A DNA stretch of 64,000 nt, taken from the NCBI RefSeq assembly GCF_019218755.1, contig NZ_JAHUWZ010000003.1, positions 248,001-312,000 of the forward strand. The letters run 5' to 3'. Position numbers and translations under genes: made by a program. Shown in pieces: positions 19,141-27,750 of the stretch. Below the pieces are notes generated by a model. It was not told where the DNA came from, searched no databases, and saw only the letters and a program-made list of their open reading frames with translations. Within the stretch, counting starts at the first letter, position 1. Each line of letters opens with the position of its first letter. The stretch comes from Acidovorax sp. sif1233. GTDB taxonomy: Bacteria; Pseudomonadota; Gammaproteobacteria; Burkholderiales; Burkholderiaceae_C.

Positions 19141-22100
19141 TCGAAACTCCGGACCAGGTACCGGCCCAGTGGGCCCGCAGGGCCGTGCGCCGGCCGCCCC
19201 GCAAGGCCAGCAACCCCAGAAGGGCAGCCAGCCCACCCAGGCCCCCGGCCGACAGCGTGGGGATCGCCACCGGGCCAGGCGCCAGCAGCACGGGGACGAC
19301 AGGGTCGTTGATGGTGCCATCCTGCGCGCCAAAGCTGTCGTCCCCCCAGCCACCGTCCGTCACATCGTAGGTCACGGTGTTGCCGCTGATCTGCAGGTTC
19401 ACGGGGTCGTAGTATCGGCTGGAGGAAGGGCTGTCGGGTGTGGGCCCGTACTTCTTCACGGTGAAGCCCGTGAGGTCTGGAAAGGTCACCGCCACACGCA
19501 CCGTCTCACCCGGCTGGCAATGGATGAGCCGCAGGCGGAACGCCCCGTGCGGCAAGGTGGCGCCGGGGTACGGCGCCGGCGCCGCCACCGGGCCGGTGCC
19601 CGCCAGGTCCAGCTGGCAGCCTGTGCTGCCATCCACCACGCCCACGTTGACGGGCCCCGACCCGGTGTTCGTGGGTGTGGGCAGGGTTTCAAAACGCGCC
19701 TGCACGGTGCAGGCGGCCGTCACCGCTGCCGTGGTGTAGGTGCTACCGGCCAGGCTGCCGCCACAGCCCGCCACGGACGCGATGCGGTAACCCGCGCCGG
19801 GCGTGACGGTGAAGGCCTGCGTCTGTCCCTGCGCCACGTCGACCGTGCCGGTCGGGCCGATGCTGCCACCCGAGCCCGCCAGGGCCGTGACCGCGTGCCG
19901 GACCGTCTGGTCGCGGACCACGGTGATGGTGTACGTCCGGCGGGCCACGCCGTTCTGCGCGAGCACCTCCACCTGGATCACATTGGTACCCGGCACCAGG
20001 GCCAGGGGCGGCGTCGCGGAGCCGCTGGCCACGGGCGTGCCGTTCACGGTGATGGAGGCCCCGGCATCGGCGGCGACGGGCGTCAGGGAAAGCGCGGTCA
20101 CCGCATGCGGCACGCCAGCCGCATACGCCGCCACCTGCGGCTGGAACGCGGGGCTGAGGACACCCTGCGACAGCGCCAGGGACGCCAATGCGGCATCGGC
20201 CGACGGGGAGGCATTCATCAGCACCGTGATGCCCGCGATACCGTTGGCAATGGCGACGTCCGGCCTGCCGTCGCCATTGAAATCGGCCACCGCCATCTGC
20301 TCGGCCGTGCCTCCGGTGAACCGCGCGACAGGCAGGCCCAGCGCGCCCACCCCGGCCTGCCCGCGCAGGATGGCGATCCCACCCGACGCGTCGGCGCCCA
20401 CCACGTCGGGCAGCCCGTCGCCATCGAAATCCGCGGCCGCGAGCGTCTTGGCCGCGAGCCCTGCGCCGTACTGTCCCACCACGCCCAGCGCCTGCCCGGG
20501 CGCCGCGGCCAGGGACGCGATCTGCGTGCCGGCGGCCGTGAACACCCCCGCCCGCCCCGCGACGCCCCACCCCGCGACCGCGCCCAGCGGGCCGGCCGAG
20601 ACTGGCAGGTAGACCGGCTCCAGCGGCTGCGAAGCGGCGGACAGCGAAGTGCCCACGGTGCCCGCCGAGGTCGCGGCCACCAGGTCGGTGCGCCCATCCT
20701 GGTTGACATCGACCGGCGCGAAGCCCCGCACGCCCTGCCACACCGTCATGTCCAGCATGTCGACGGCGCCTTGGGGCGTGACGCCCACCCATCGGATGGC
20801 TTCGAGCGAGCTGGTCGTCTCCAGCGCCCACACGGCGGCATGGGCAGGGTAGCCCGGCCCGCGAAATGTCCCGGTGACGATCGACCTGGGCGACAGCCCG
20901 GTAAAGAAACCCTGGCCCGCCAGGGAGAAGTCGCCCGCCCCCCGGCCCAGATAGACCATGACGCTCCGGTCGGTTTCGCTGACCACCGCCAGGTCCGCGT
21001 GGCCATCCCCGTCGAGGTCGCCAGCGGCCAGCGCGCGCACCTGCGCCCCGGTATCGAGCCGCGTGGACAACACGAAGCCGCCCTGGCCATTGCCCCGCAG
21101 GATCCAGACGCTGGATTCATCCGCGTAGGCGACGGCCAGGTCGATCCGCCCGTCCTCGTTGAAGTCGGCCACCGCCACCGCGCGCGCGTCCCGCTCGGGG
21201 ATGCCGTAGCTGCGTGCGGCGGCAAAGTGGCCCGCGCCGTCTCCCAGCAACCGGACCATTCGCCCGCCCCACCCGTTGGCCACGGCAATGTCCGGGTGGC
21301 CGTCGCCGTTGAAATCGGCCACCGCCAGGGTGCTTTCGTCATCACCCACCGAGTACTCCTGGCCCCCTGCGTTGAAGCCGAACCCGCCACCGGCGAGGCC
21401 GGGCCACACCACAACGGTGCCGCTGGAGCGCGCGAGCACCAGGTCCGCCCGTCCATCGCCCGTGGCATCCACGATGGCAGCGCTCGAGAACCATCCGGGG
21501 GAGCCCACGCCGCGGCGTGAAAAGTTTCCCGTGCCGTCCCCGGTCAGGAGGATCGGGCTGGCCGAGGTGTTCTGCACCAGCGCCAGGATGTCCAGGTGGC
21601 CGTCTCCGTTGGCATCGCCGACGGCCACGAAAGGCACGTACTCATCGCCCGTCAGGCGCTGGGCCGCCGCGAAGCCGCCCGCGCCGTCTCCCCGCAGCCA
21701 GAAGACGCCATCGCCCGAGCCCACCACGATGTCGGCATGCCCGTCTTCATTCCAGTCGCCCGAGACGATGCGTGTCGTCGACACACCCATGCCGATCTCC
21801 GTGCGGGGACGCCCATCCAGCCGGCCTGTCCCGTCGCCCCACAGCACCGAAACCCCCTTGGCCGCGCCCGAGAAGACCGCAACGGCCACGTCCAGCCGCC
21901 CGTCGCCATCGAAGTCCGCCACCGCCAGGCCATAAGGATTGGGGCCGGCGCCGAAGGCGGTTGCTGCAGACAGCCCGCCATGGCCGTCGCCCAGGCGGAC
22001 CGTGACGGTGCCTTCGTTGAAGCTGGCCACCGCGATGTCCAGATGCCCATCCCCATTGAAGTCGGCCGCCACCAGGCCGTAAGGGGCCGCGCCCACGCCG

Positions 22101-22372
22101 AACGAACCCGCGGCCGAAAAGCCCGCAGCGCCGCCGGTATTGAGCAGGATCCTGACGGTGTTGTCTTGCCGGTCCACCACGGCAAGGTCCGGCTGGCCGT
22201 CTTCATTGAAGTCGCCGCGCGCCGTCTCGCCGAGCAGCCCCCCCAGGGAAAGGCTGCTGGCGGCGACAAAGGCCACGTCGGCCCGGGCCGGACCCGAAAG
22301 CGCCAGCATGAGCCCCACGGCCGCCAGGCACCATCGGCACGCGCGTGAAAATGCCCGCGCTTGAAGTTCCAT
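19124..22372 (-). CDS. Secreted FG-GAP/VCBS repeat protein with IPTL-type C-terminal sorting signal
   Basis: A 1082-residue exported protein. Order: signal peptide (1-31, cut near ARA/D), twelve FG-GAP-like blades each with a D-x-(N/D)-x-D-G-x-x-D calcium loop (about 50-720, an integrin-like beta-propeller), a cadherin-like beta-sandwich domain (about 730-830), an InlB-like bacterial repeat (GSGGSIGPTG, about 850-900), a region like choice-of-anchor U domains, and finally IPTLSAGG, a hydrophobic helix and RRTALR. That tail matches the IPTL-CTERM signal handled by an exosortase-type system. The role is probably surface binding or biofilm matrix; no ligand is known. The gene is monocistronic. 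Confidence 0.83.
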   Translation of the reverse strand: MELQARAFSRACRWCLAAVGLMLALSGPARADVAFVAASSLSLGGLLGETARGDFNEDGQPDLAVVDRQDNTVRILLNTGGAAGFSAAGSFGVGAAPYGLVAADFNGDGHLDIAVASFNEGTVTVRLGDGHGGLSAATAFGAGPNPYGLAVADFDGDGRLDVAVAVFSGAAKGVSVLWGDGTGRLDGRPRTEIGMGVSTTRIVSGDWNEDGHADIVVGSGDGVFWLRGDGAGGFAAAQRLTGDEYVPFVAVGDANGDGHLDILALVQNTSASPILLTGDGTGNFSRRGVGSPGWFSSAAIVDATGDGRADLVLARSSGTVVVWPGLAGGGFGFNAGGQEYSVGDDESTLAVADFNGDGHPDIAVANGWGGRMVRLLGDGAGHFAAARSYGIPERDARAVAVADFNEDGRIDLAVAYADESSVWILRGNGQGGFVLSTRLDTGAQVRALAAGDLDGDGHADLAVVSETDRSVMVYLGRGAGDFSLAGQGFFTGLSPRSIVTGTFRGPGYPAHAAVWALETTSSLEAIRWVGVTPQGAVDMLDMTVWQGVRGFAPVDVNQDGRTDLVAATSAGTVGTSLSAASQPLEPVYLPVSAGPLGAVAGWGVAGRAGVFTAAGTQIASLAAAPGQALGVVGQYGAGLAAKTLAAADFDGDGLPDVVGADASGGIAILRGQAGVGALGLPVARFTGGTAEQMAVADFNGDGRPDVAIANGIAGITVLMNASPSADAALASLALSQGVLSPAFQPQVAAYAAGVPHAVTALSLTPVAADAGASITVNGTPVASGSATPPLALVPGTNVIQVEVLAQNGVARRTYTITVVRDQTVRHAVTALAGSGGSIGPTGTVDVAQGQTQAFTVTPGAGYRIASVAGCGGSLAGSTYTTAAVTAACTVQARFETLPTPTNTGSGPVNVGVVDGSTGCQLDLAGTGPVAAPAPYPGATLPHGAFRLRLIHCQPGETVRVAVTFPDLTGFTVKKYGPTPDSPSSSRYYDPVNLQISGNTVTYDVTDGGWGDDSFGAQDGTINDPVVPVLLAPGPVAIPTLSAGGLGGLAALLGLLALRGGRRTALRAHWAGTWSGVSREISR

Positions 22373-22555
22373 GACACATTCCTCCCTGTCAGCCCTCGCC
22401 GGGCAGAAGAAAGGTGCCAGCGGGACAGCAGGCGATTCTCAAAAGGGGACCAGCGCCGCACAAGTCCAAAGATTGCATCGATCTGCGAAACCGCCGGCCT
22501 GGCGCGCGGCTGCAGCGCCGGCAGCAGGGGCATTCCGGCCGGCCGGCGGGTGCGT

Positions 22556-23032
22556 TCAGGCGTTGGTGGCCACGATGCCCCAGCGCGCCAGCGCAGCGTC
22601 GTCGCTCACCCGCGCGTCCACCCAGCGCGCGCCCTGGGCGGTTTCTTCCTTCTTCCAGAACGGGGCCTGGGTCTTGAGGTAGTCCATGAGGAACTCGCAG
22701 GCCTGAAAGCTCTGGCCCCGGTGGGAGCTGGTCACGGCCACCAGCACGATCTGGTCCAGCGGTTGCAGCAGCCCCACGCGGTGGATCACGCGGGCGCCAA
22801 AGATGTCGAAACGCCGGAACGCCTCGTCCACCATGGCCTCGATGGATTTTTCGGTCATGCCGGGGTAGTGTTCCAGCTCCATGGAGGACACCTGGTCGCC
22901 TTCGTTGCGGTCGCGCACCGTGCCCACAAAGCTGCACACCGCGCCCACGCCCTTGTTCTCGCGGCGCAGGGCGGCGATTTCGGTGGACAGGTCAAAGTCC
23001 TCGGTCTGGATGGAAACGCGGGGCAAGGTCAT
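22556..23032 (-). CDS. moaE: Molybdopterin synthase catalytic subunit MoaE
   Basis: A 158-residue subunit that with thiocarboxylated MoaD converts cyclic pyranopterin monophosphate to molybdopterin. Motifs: VGAVCSFVGTVRDRNEG, LEHYPGMTEKSI, VTSSHRGQSFQACEFLMD and the active-site lysines in PFWKKEE. In related genomes as I know them moaE is directly after moaD; here the two are about 3.1 kb apart with five other genes between them. The MoaD partner is at 26175-26429. About 180 bp between this gene and the FG-GAP gene show nothing recognisable. Confidence 0.94.
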   Translation of the reverse strand: MTLPRVSIQTEDFDLSTEIAALRRENKGVGAVCSFVGTVRDRNEGDQVSSMELEHYPGMTEKSIEAMVDEAFRRFDIFGARVIHRVGLLQPLDQIVLVAVTSSHRGQSFQACEFLMDYLKTQAPFWKKEETAQGARWVDARVSDDAALARWGIVATNA

Positions 23033-23089
23033 GGCAGAAGCTCTCTACAGGGCGAATGGCGGCAAGGCGGAATGGCGCGGCGTGGCCGC

Positions 23090-23320
23090 TTACGGCGAAC
23101 GGTGCAGCCGTGGCGCGGCCAGCAAGGCACGCTCTTCTTCCACCACCTTGTTCAGCTGCGCCAGCGCGGGCGAAGGGGGCAGCTGGGCCAGCAGGGTCTG
23201 CAGCCGGGTGACGTCGCCGACGGTGGGTGCCACCTTGATCTGCGCGATGGCGGCGGGCAGGTTGCCGCCGCGGACCAGCGCCAGCACCTTGGAGGGCCAT
23301 TCACTTTTGTTGCGTGCCAT
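23090..23320 (-). CDS. Small conserved-looking hypothetical protein
   Basis: A 76-residue basic protein beginning MARNKSEWPSKVLALVRGG, mostly helical (AIAQIKVAPTVGDVTRLQTLLAQL) with no membrane segment. The start at 23320 is chosen over an in-frame ATG at 23404 because the sequence from here on is protein-like and lies just outside the divergent gene. It sits 57 bp downstream of moaE on the same strand and is divergent from the gene at 23397. Function unknown. Confidence 0.5.
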   Translation of the reverse strand: MARNKSEWPSKVLALVRGGNLPAAIAQIKVAPTVGDVTRLQTLLAQLPPSPALAQLNKVVEEERALLAAPRLHRSP

Positions 23321-23396
23321 AGATTGGTAAAAAGGTTTGTCTGTACGATTCGCCCGCACTGTACCCGTACTGCAGCCACCCTCGCACCTTAAGCCC

Positions 23397-23651
23397 ATGG
23401 CCACACAAACGATCGAGACCGATCTCTACAAGCTCTACCCGTCCCCGCGCAACACGGTCCGCGATGTGTTCAAGCACCAGGTCTTCGTGCCCCACCCCTA
23501 CGCCATCATCGACCTGGAGGTGATGGAGCTGGCAGGCAAAACCACCCTGTTTGGGGCCTGCCGCCTGTCGGACATGAAAATGGGCCAGGTGGTGACCTTC
23601 GAGCTGGCCGCAGACCAGGCCAAGTTCGAGCGCCTGTTCACGCCGGACTGA
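23397..23651 (+). CDS. Small hypothetical protein
   Basis: An 84-residue acidic protein (MATQTIETDLYKLYPSPRN...FERLFTPD) with alternating strands and no signal peptide or transmembrane segment. I do not recognise the family. It starts a run of four plus-strand genes, ends 29 bp before the next and is probably co-transcribed with it. It lies inside the block that separates moaE from moaD. Confidence 0.5.
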   Translation: MATQTIETDLYKLYPSPRNTVRDVFKHQVFVPHPYAIIDLEVMELAGKTTLFGACRLSDMKMGQVVTFELAADQAKFERLFTPD

Positions 23652-23680
23652 AACAGCAACCCTGCACCGCAACACGCGCC

Positions 23681-24592
23681 ATGGACCTGCAAGAATCCTT
23701 CGAAGCGCTCGACTCCCAGGCTCCGGACACCTACACCCAGGCCGTGGAGGCCTACTGCGACGGCATCCTGCGCCTGCACTGGAACGAACGGCTCATCAAC
23801 AAGATCTTCGGCCGGGCGCTGCAGTCGCACGCGGCGGGCCGGCTGGTGGTGCAGCACTACCAATGGCAGCTGCGGGGCGCGCCACGCCCCACGCTGACGC
23901 TCCTGCAGCAACGCATGCCGGGGGGCGCCCGCACGCTGGCCACGTTCTTCGCCGTGCTGCGGCTGGCGGGCATGGTGGCGGCGGACACCGATCCCGCCGA
24001 CCGCCGGCTCCGCTACCTCGCGCCCACCCCCCGGCTGCTGGACGGCCTGCGCACCTGGGTGCGGCACCACCTGCACTGCGCCGAGGCCCTGGGCGCCCTG
24101 CCCGCGGGCCATGCGCAGCGGCTGGACAGCGACGCGGACTACTTTGCCGCCTTTCTGGCCGGGGCCGACCACATCCTGGATCGCCTGGCCGAAACCCGGG
24201 GCCGCTTCGGCGGCTGGGACTGGTTTGACCAGCGCGAAGGCGGCGGGCGCATTGCCATGCTGCTGCTGCGCGAACACTGCCGGGTGCACCGCCCCGGCGA
24301 TGAAGGGCCCACGCCGTTTGCCCTGCGCGCCAGCGAGCTTGCGCAGCGCCTGGGCTTTTCGCACTCGCATGTGCGCAACCTGGTCAACGAGGCAACGGCG
24401 CAGGGCCACCTCACCCAGGATGCCCCCCGGGGCCTGGTCGCGCTCACGCCCCGCTTTCAGGCTGAACTGCGAATCTGGCTGCAACACCTGCTGGGCTGGT
24501 TTGCCGAGACAGCGGCCATGGCGCACAACCACCTGCAAACCTGCTCGCAAGCCCCCGCGCACCACCAAGCCGCGGATATGCAAAGCCCCTGA
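23681..24592 (+). CDS. Putative winged helix-turn-helix protein, function unknown
   Basis: A 303-residue soluble protein. Residues about 215-275 read as a winged helix (FALRASELAQRLGFSHSHVRNLVNEA, then GHLTQDAPRGLVALTP). Residues 80-130 could form a second similar unit (ARTLATFFAVLRLAGMVAADTDPADRRLRYLAPT). That tandem layout suggests a DNA-binding regulator of unknown target. The tail is His/Gln-rich. It is in a run of plus-strand genes between 23397 and 26188. Confidence 0.6.
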   Translation: MDLQESFEALDSQAPDTYTQAVEAYCDGILRLHWNERLINKIFGRALQSHAAGRLVVQHYQWQLRGAPRPTLTLLQQRMPGGARTLATFFAVLRLAGMVAADTDPADRRLRYLAPTPRLLDGLRTWVRHHLHCAEALGALPAGHAQRLDSDADYFAAFLAGADHILDRLAETRGRFGGWDWFDQREGGGRIAMLLLREHCRVHRPGDEGPTPFALRASELAQRLGFSHSHVRNLVNEATAQGHLTQDAPRGLVALTPRFQAELRIWLQHLLGWFAETAAMAHNHLQTCSQAPAHHQAADMQSP

Positions 24593-24652
24593 CTGAACCG
24601 CTCTGGCGGGCATTTTTTCTGCCGCCTGATCGCTCCCACCATCTACCCAGCC

Positions 24653-25012
24653 ATGTACGACGACAACCAGATCCACGTGCCGCCCTCCTTCATGGCGGTG
24701 TACACCGACACCCGAGGACGCCTGACGGAAAAGGCAGACGGCGTGCGCGCCCGCTACGAGCTGTGCGAAGACCTGGCGGGCCACCTGGTGGAGCACGCAC
24801 AGACGCTGTACCACGTGCAGGCGCCTTCCGAGGCCGAGATCCTGCGGCGCATCCATGCGGGGCTGTGCACCCTTGAATCCGGCGTGTCGGTGCCCGAGGC
24901 CACGTGGATCGTCACGCGCCTGGCCGAACTGCTGGCGTGGCCATGCCCCGGGCTGGTGCCGCCCCAGCCTGAACCTGCACACGATGCGGCCCAGCCACCG
25001 CAGGCAGGCTGA
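24653..25012 (+). CDS. Small Burkholderiales-type conserved hypothetical protein
   Basis: A 119-residue protein starting MYDDNQIHVPPSFMAVYTD, with VRARYELCEDLAGHLVEHAQ and WIVTRLAELLAWPCPGLV. I recall proteins of this pattern (short, MYDD start, RYELCEDMA motif) as common in Burkholderiales and without an assigned function; some are labelled ATPase with chaperone activity, but no ATP-binding motif is present here. It lies 60 bp after the winged-helix gene. Confidence 0.65.
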   Translation: MYDDNQIHVPPSFMAVYTDTRGRLTEKADGVRARYELCEDLAGHLVEHAQTLYHVQAPSEAEILRRIHAGLCTLESGVSVPEATWIVTRLAELLAWPCPGLVPPQPEPAHDAAQPPQAG

Positions 25013-25054
25013 CCACTCCTGGGACACGGCAGGCGCTTCGCTATACTGCGGCGC

Positions 25055-25144
25055 ATGTCCACACACACCCCCTTTGCCATGACCGCCGCACCTGCGGTGG
25101 CGTTGCGGTGCGTGGGCAAAGCCAAAAAACCAGAGCTCATCTGA
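25055..25144 (+). CDS. Possible lysine-containing leader peptide (29 aa)
   Basis: A short frame, ATG to TGA, ending GKAKKPELI, with three Lys codons (AAA) at positions 22, 24 and 25. It stops 8 bp before a perfect hairpin and 147 bp before the DapA-like gene. Position and content fit a leader peptide, but there is no clear Shine-Dalgarno, a short frame of this length can arise by chance, and the gene's own role in lysine synthesis is not proven. Confidence 0.3.
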   Translation: MSTHTPFAMTAAPAVALRCVGKAKKPELI

Positions 25145-25152
25145 CCGGAGCT

Positions 25153-25218
25153 GTGGTTCCGTCCGGATGAGCGACGGAACCACCTGGTAGAGAAATTCCC
25201 TTTTTTCTTTTCTCTTTT
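25153..25218 (+). promoter_or_regulatory. Perfect 11-bp hairpin and T-rich tract before the DapA-like gene
   Basis: GTGGTTCCGTC (25153-25163) pairs exactly with GACGGAACCAC (25173-25183) around a 9-nt loop. A competing pairing uses CTCATC (25136-25141) with GATGAG (25166-25171). A run TTTTTTCTTTTCTCTTTT starts at 25201, 17 nt after the hairpin, too far for a simple terminator. It may be an attenuator or a small RNA 3' end. Confidence 0.45.
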
Positions 25219-25291
25219 CACTCCCCGGCATTCCGCACGCACTCCCTCCGGACGGTTCTTCCCCTGGTCGAACCCTGAAAGGATGCTTCGC

Positions 25292-26188
25292 ATGTCTGCC
25301 ACCGATACCGCCACCTCCCACCAGCCGCCGTTCAGCGGGCTCTGGATCGCCCTGGTCACGCCGTTCAAGGACGGCGCCGTGGACCATCCGGCCCTTGCCG
25401 CCCTCACCGCCCGGCTGTGTGCCGACGGTGTTTCGGGCTTCGTTGCCTGCGGCTCGACCGGTGAGGCTGCGGCCCTCGACAAGGCCGAGCAGCTGCAGGT
25501 GCTGGAAACAGTGCTCAGCGCCGCACAGGGCTTGCCCGTGGTGATGGGCGTGTCGGGCTACCACCAGGGCCGGGTGCTGGAGCAGGTGCAGGCCCTTGCG
25601 CACTACCCGGTTGCAGGCCTGCTGGTGTCCGCCCCCCACTACATCCGTCCCTCGCAAGAAGGCCTGCTGCACTGGTTCCGAACCCTGGCCGACGCCAGCG
25701 CGGCGCCCGTGCTGATTTATGACATTCCTTACCGCACGGGCGCCACGCTCACCACCGAGACGCTGCTGGCGCTGGCGGGGCATCCGCGCATCCAGGCCAT
25801 CAAGGACTGCGGCGGCAACCCCGCCAAGACGCAGGCCCTGATCGCCGATGGCCGGCTGCAGGTGCTGACGGGCGAAGACGCGCAGATCTTCCATACGCTG
25901 GCCCTCGGCGGCGCGGGTGCCATCTCTGCCTGCGCGCACTGGCAGACACCGCGTTTCGTGGAGTTGATGGCCCTGCTGCGCCTGGGCGATCTGCCCGCGG
26001 CCCGCGACTTGTGGCAGGCCCTGCAACCCTGGGTGGAAGCGTGTTTTGCAGAGCCCAACCCTGCCCCGCTCAAGGCCATGCTGGCGCACGCAGGGGAGAT
26101 CTGCAATGGCCTGCGGGCACCCATGACGGCGGCCTCTGAGGCATTGGAGCAGCGCCTGCGGGCGCTGCCTGGCGTCAGCCGCCCGTAA
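25292..26188 (+). CDS. DapA-like 4-hydroxy-tetrahydrodipicolinate synthase family protein
   Basis: A 298-residue class I lyase fold protein: GSTGEA for pyruvate carboxylate, the Tyr of YDIPYRTG, Schiff-base lysine in QAIKDCGGN, and TGEDA. DapA condenses pyruvate with aspartate semialdehyde. It could also be another member of this superfamily, because DapA paralogues act on various keto-acids. The start at 25292 has AAAGGA 8 bp upstream; an ATG 9 bp earlier is possible. It ends 14 bp into the convergent moaD. The gene sits among genes of unknown function, not in a dap operon. Confidence 0.78.
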   Translation: MSATDTATSHQPPFSGLWIALVTPFKDGAVDHPALAALTARLCADGVSGFVACGSTGEAAALDKAEQLQVLETVLSAAQGLPVVMGVSGYHQGRVLEQVQALAHYPVAGLLVSAPHYIRPSQEGLLHWFRTLADASAAPVLIYDIPYRTGATLTTETLLALAGHPRIQAIKDCGGNPAKTQALIADGRLQVLTGEDAQIFHTLALGGAGAISACAHWQTPRFVELMALLRLGDLPAARDLWQALQPWVEACFAEPNPAPLKAMLAHAGEICNGLRAPMTAASEALEQRLRALPGVSRP

Positions 26189-26429
26189 CCGGAGGGAAAA
26201 ATGCCACCTCGGCCCCCTCGGCCAGGGTGGCGGATTCGTCGCTCAAGGTCTGGTTGAGCGCCATGCGCACCGCCCTGCCGCGCGCCAGGCTGCTGGCGTG
26301 GGCGCCGCCGCGTGCGATGAGTTCGTCGCGCAAGGCACCCAGCGTGGTGGCGGAGGTCTCCAGTGCCTCGCTGCCCTGCCCGATGGCCTCGCGGATCGAG
26401 GCGAAGTAGCGCACGGTGATCTTTTTCAT
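26175..26429 (-). CDS. moaD: Molybdopterin synthase sulfur-carrier subunit MoaD
   Basis: An 84-residue ubiquitin-fold protein (KKITVRYFASIREAIG...LAEGAEVAFFPPVTGG) ending in the Gly-Gly that is adenylated and thiocarboxylated for transfer to MoaE. Length and C-terminus are typical. It lies 79 bp downstream of moeA on the same strand; its last 14 bp overlap the convergent DapA-like gene. MoaE is 3.1 kb further on. Confidence 0.93.
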   Translation of the reverse strand: MKKITVRYFASIREAIGQGSEALETSATTLGALRDELIARGGAHASSLARGRAVRMALNQTLSDESATLAEGAEVAFFPPVTGG

Positions 26430-26436
26430 CGCCGGG

Positions 26437-26504
26437 CCGCCCCAAGATGAAAAGCGGCCCCCTCGGGGGGCAGCGACCACACACAGTGGGGAGCGTGGGG
26501 CTGG
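26437..26504 (-). repeat. GC-rich palindromic repeat-like element between moeA and moaD
   Basis: On the minus strand, right after the moeA stop: a CCAGCCCCACGCTCCCC stretch, then GGTCGCTG, the hairpin GCCCCC-cga-GGGGGC and CTTGGGGCGGCC. I recall very similar blocks dispersed in Comamonadaceae genomes, but only one copy is in this window. It may form an intercistronic hairpin. Confidence 0.45.
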
Positions 26505-26508
26505 TTTC

Positions 26509-27750
26509 TCATGACAACAACTCCGCAAAGGAGATAAATCGCACCGTATCGCCAGATGCAATGGTCTGGCCCGCCGGGTTGTCCACCACGCCGTCGCCCC
26601 AGGCGGCGGAGGTGAGCACGCCCGAGCTCTGGTTGTTGAACAGCTCCAGCCCCCCCGCCGCGTTGTGCCGCACGCGCAGAAATTCGCGGCGTTTGTCGGC
26701 CTTGGGCCAGGTGAAATCAGCGCGAGCAGCCAGGGATTGAGGAGCGACGTCGTGCACACCCTGCAGGCGCAGCACAAACGGCCGCACGAGGAGCGCAAAG
26801 GTCAGGAAGCTCGACACGGGATTGCCCGGCAAGCCCATGAAATGGGCCGCACCAATGCGGCCATAGGCGAAGGGTTTGCCGGGCTTCATGGCGATCTGCC
26901 ACAGGTCCAGCGTGCCCAGCGTCTCCACGGCGGGCTTGATGTGGTCTTCCTCGCCCACGCTCACGCCGCCGCTGGTCAGGATCAGGTCGTGTGCGGCACT
27001 CGCCTCGCGCAGGGCGTCGATGGTGGCGTCGCGCCGATCCGGCACGATGCCAAAGTCGGTCACCTCGCAGCCCAGGCGCAGCAGCATGGCGCGCAGGAAG
27101 AAGCGGTTGCTGTTGTAGATGGCTCCCGGCCGCATCTGCTCGGGCGGTACCTGGCCGGGCATGACGAGTTCATCGCCCGTGGAGAACAGCGCCACGCGGG
27201 GGCGGCGGGCCACCTGCAGCTGGTGCAGCCCGATGCTGGCGGCCAGCCCCAGTTCGGCCGGGGTGAGGCGTGTGCCGGCCGGCAGCACCACGGCACCCCG
27301 GGTGATGTCCTCGCCCGCACTGCGGATCCATTGGCCCCGCCGGGGCACGGCGTTGATGCGCACCTGGCCCAGGCCGTCCTCCATGGCCAGGGCTTCGCAG
27401 TCTTCCTGCATCAGGATCGCATCGGCCCCGGCAGGCACGGGCGCGCCCGTGAAGATGCGGGCGGCGCTGCCCGGCACCAGCGGATCGCCCGCGCTGCCCG
27501 CCGCAATGCGCTGCGACACGGGCAGCACCACCCCCACGGCCGCCACATCGGCGCAGCGCACCGCGTAGCCGTCCATGGAGCTGTTGTCCTGCGGGGGCAC
27601 CTGCAGGGCCGAGACGCAGTCCTGCACCAGCACACGGCCGTCCGCATCGAAGGTGGTGACCGTCTCGGTGCCCTGCAGGGGCGCGGCCTGCGGCAGCAGG
27701 TCCTCCAACGCTGCGTCGAGGGGCTTCAAGGGGTTGTTCGGGCGGTTCAT
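26509..27750 (-). CDS. moeA: Molybdopterin molybdenumtransferase MoeA
   Basis: A 413-residue enzyme inserting molybdate into adenylated molybdopterin. Motifs: DNSSMDGYAVR, IFTGAPVPAGAD, LFSTGDELV, the MPT-binding LTSGGVSVGEEDH, and MKPGKP/GLPGNPVSSF near the end. The start at 27750 overlaps the stop of mobB (ATGA); an upstream extension to 27966 is a shadow of mobB. Probably one transcript mobB-moeA-moaD. Confidence 0.95.
   Translation of the reverse strand: MNRPNNPLKPLDAALEDLLPQAAPLQGTETVTTFDADGRVLVQDCVSALQVPPQDNSSMDGYAVRCADVAAVGVVLPVSQRIAAGSAGDPLVPGSAARIFTGAPVPAGADAILMQEDCEALAMEDGLGQVRINAVPRRGQWIRSAGEDITRGAVVLPAGTRLTPAELGLAASIGLHQLQVARRPRVALFSTGDELVMPGQVPPEQMRPGAIYNSNRFFLRAMLLRLGCEVTDFGIVPDRRDATIDALREASAAHDLILTSGGVSVGEEDHIKPAVETLGTLDLWQIAMKPGKPFAYGRIGAAHFMGLPGNPVSSFLTFALLVRPFVLRLQGVHDVAPQSLAARADFTWPKADKRREFLRVRHNAAGGLELFNNQSSGVLTSAAWGDGVVDNPAGQTIASGDTVRFISFAELLS

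Noticed and set aside
26437-26504. Terminator between moeA and moaD
   Set aside because: A strong GC hairpin is present but no T run follows; kept as a repeat-like element.
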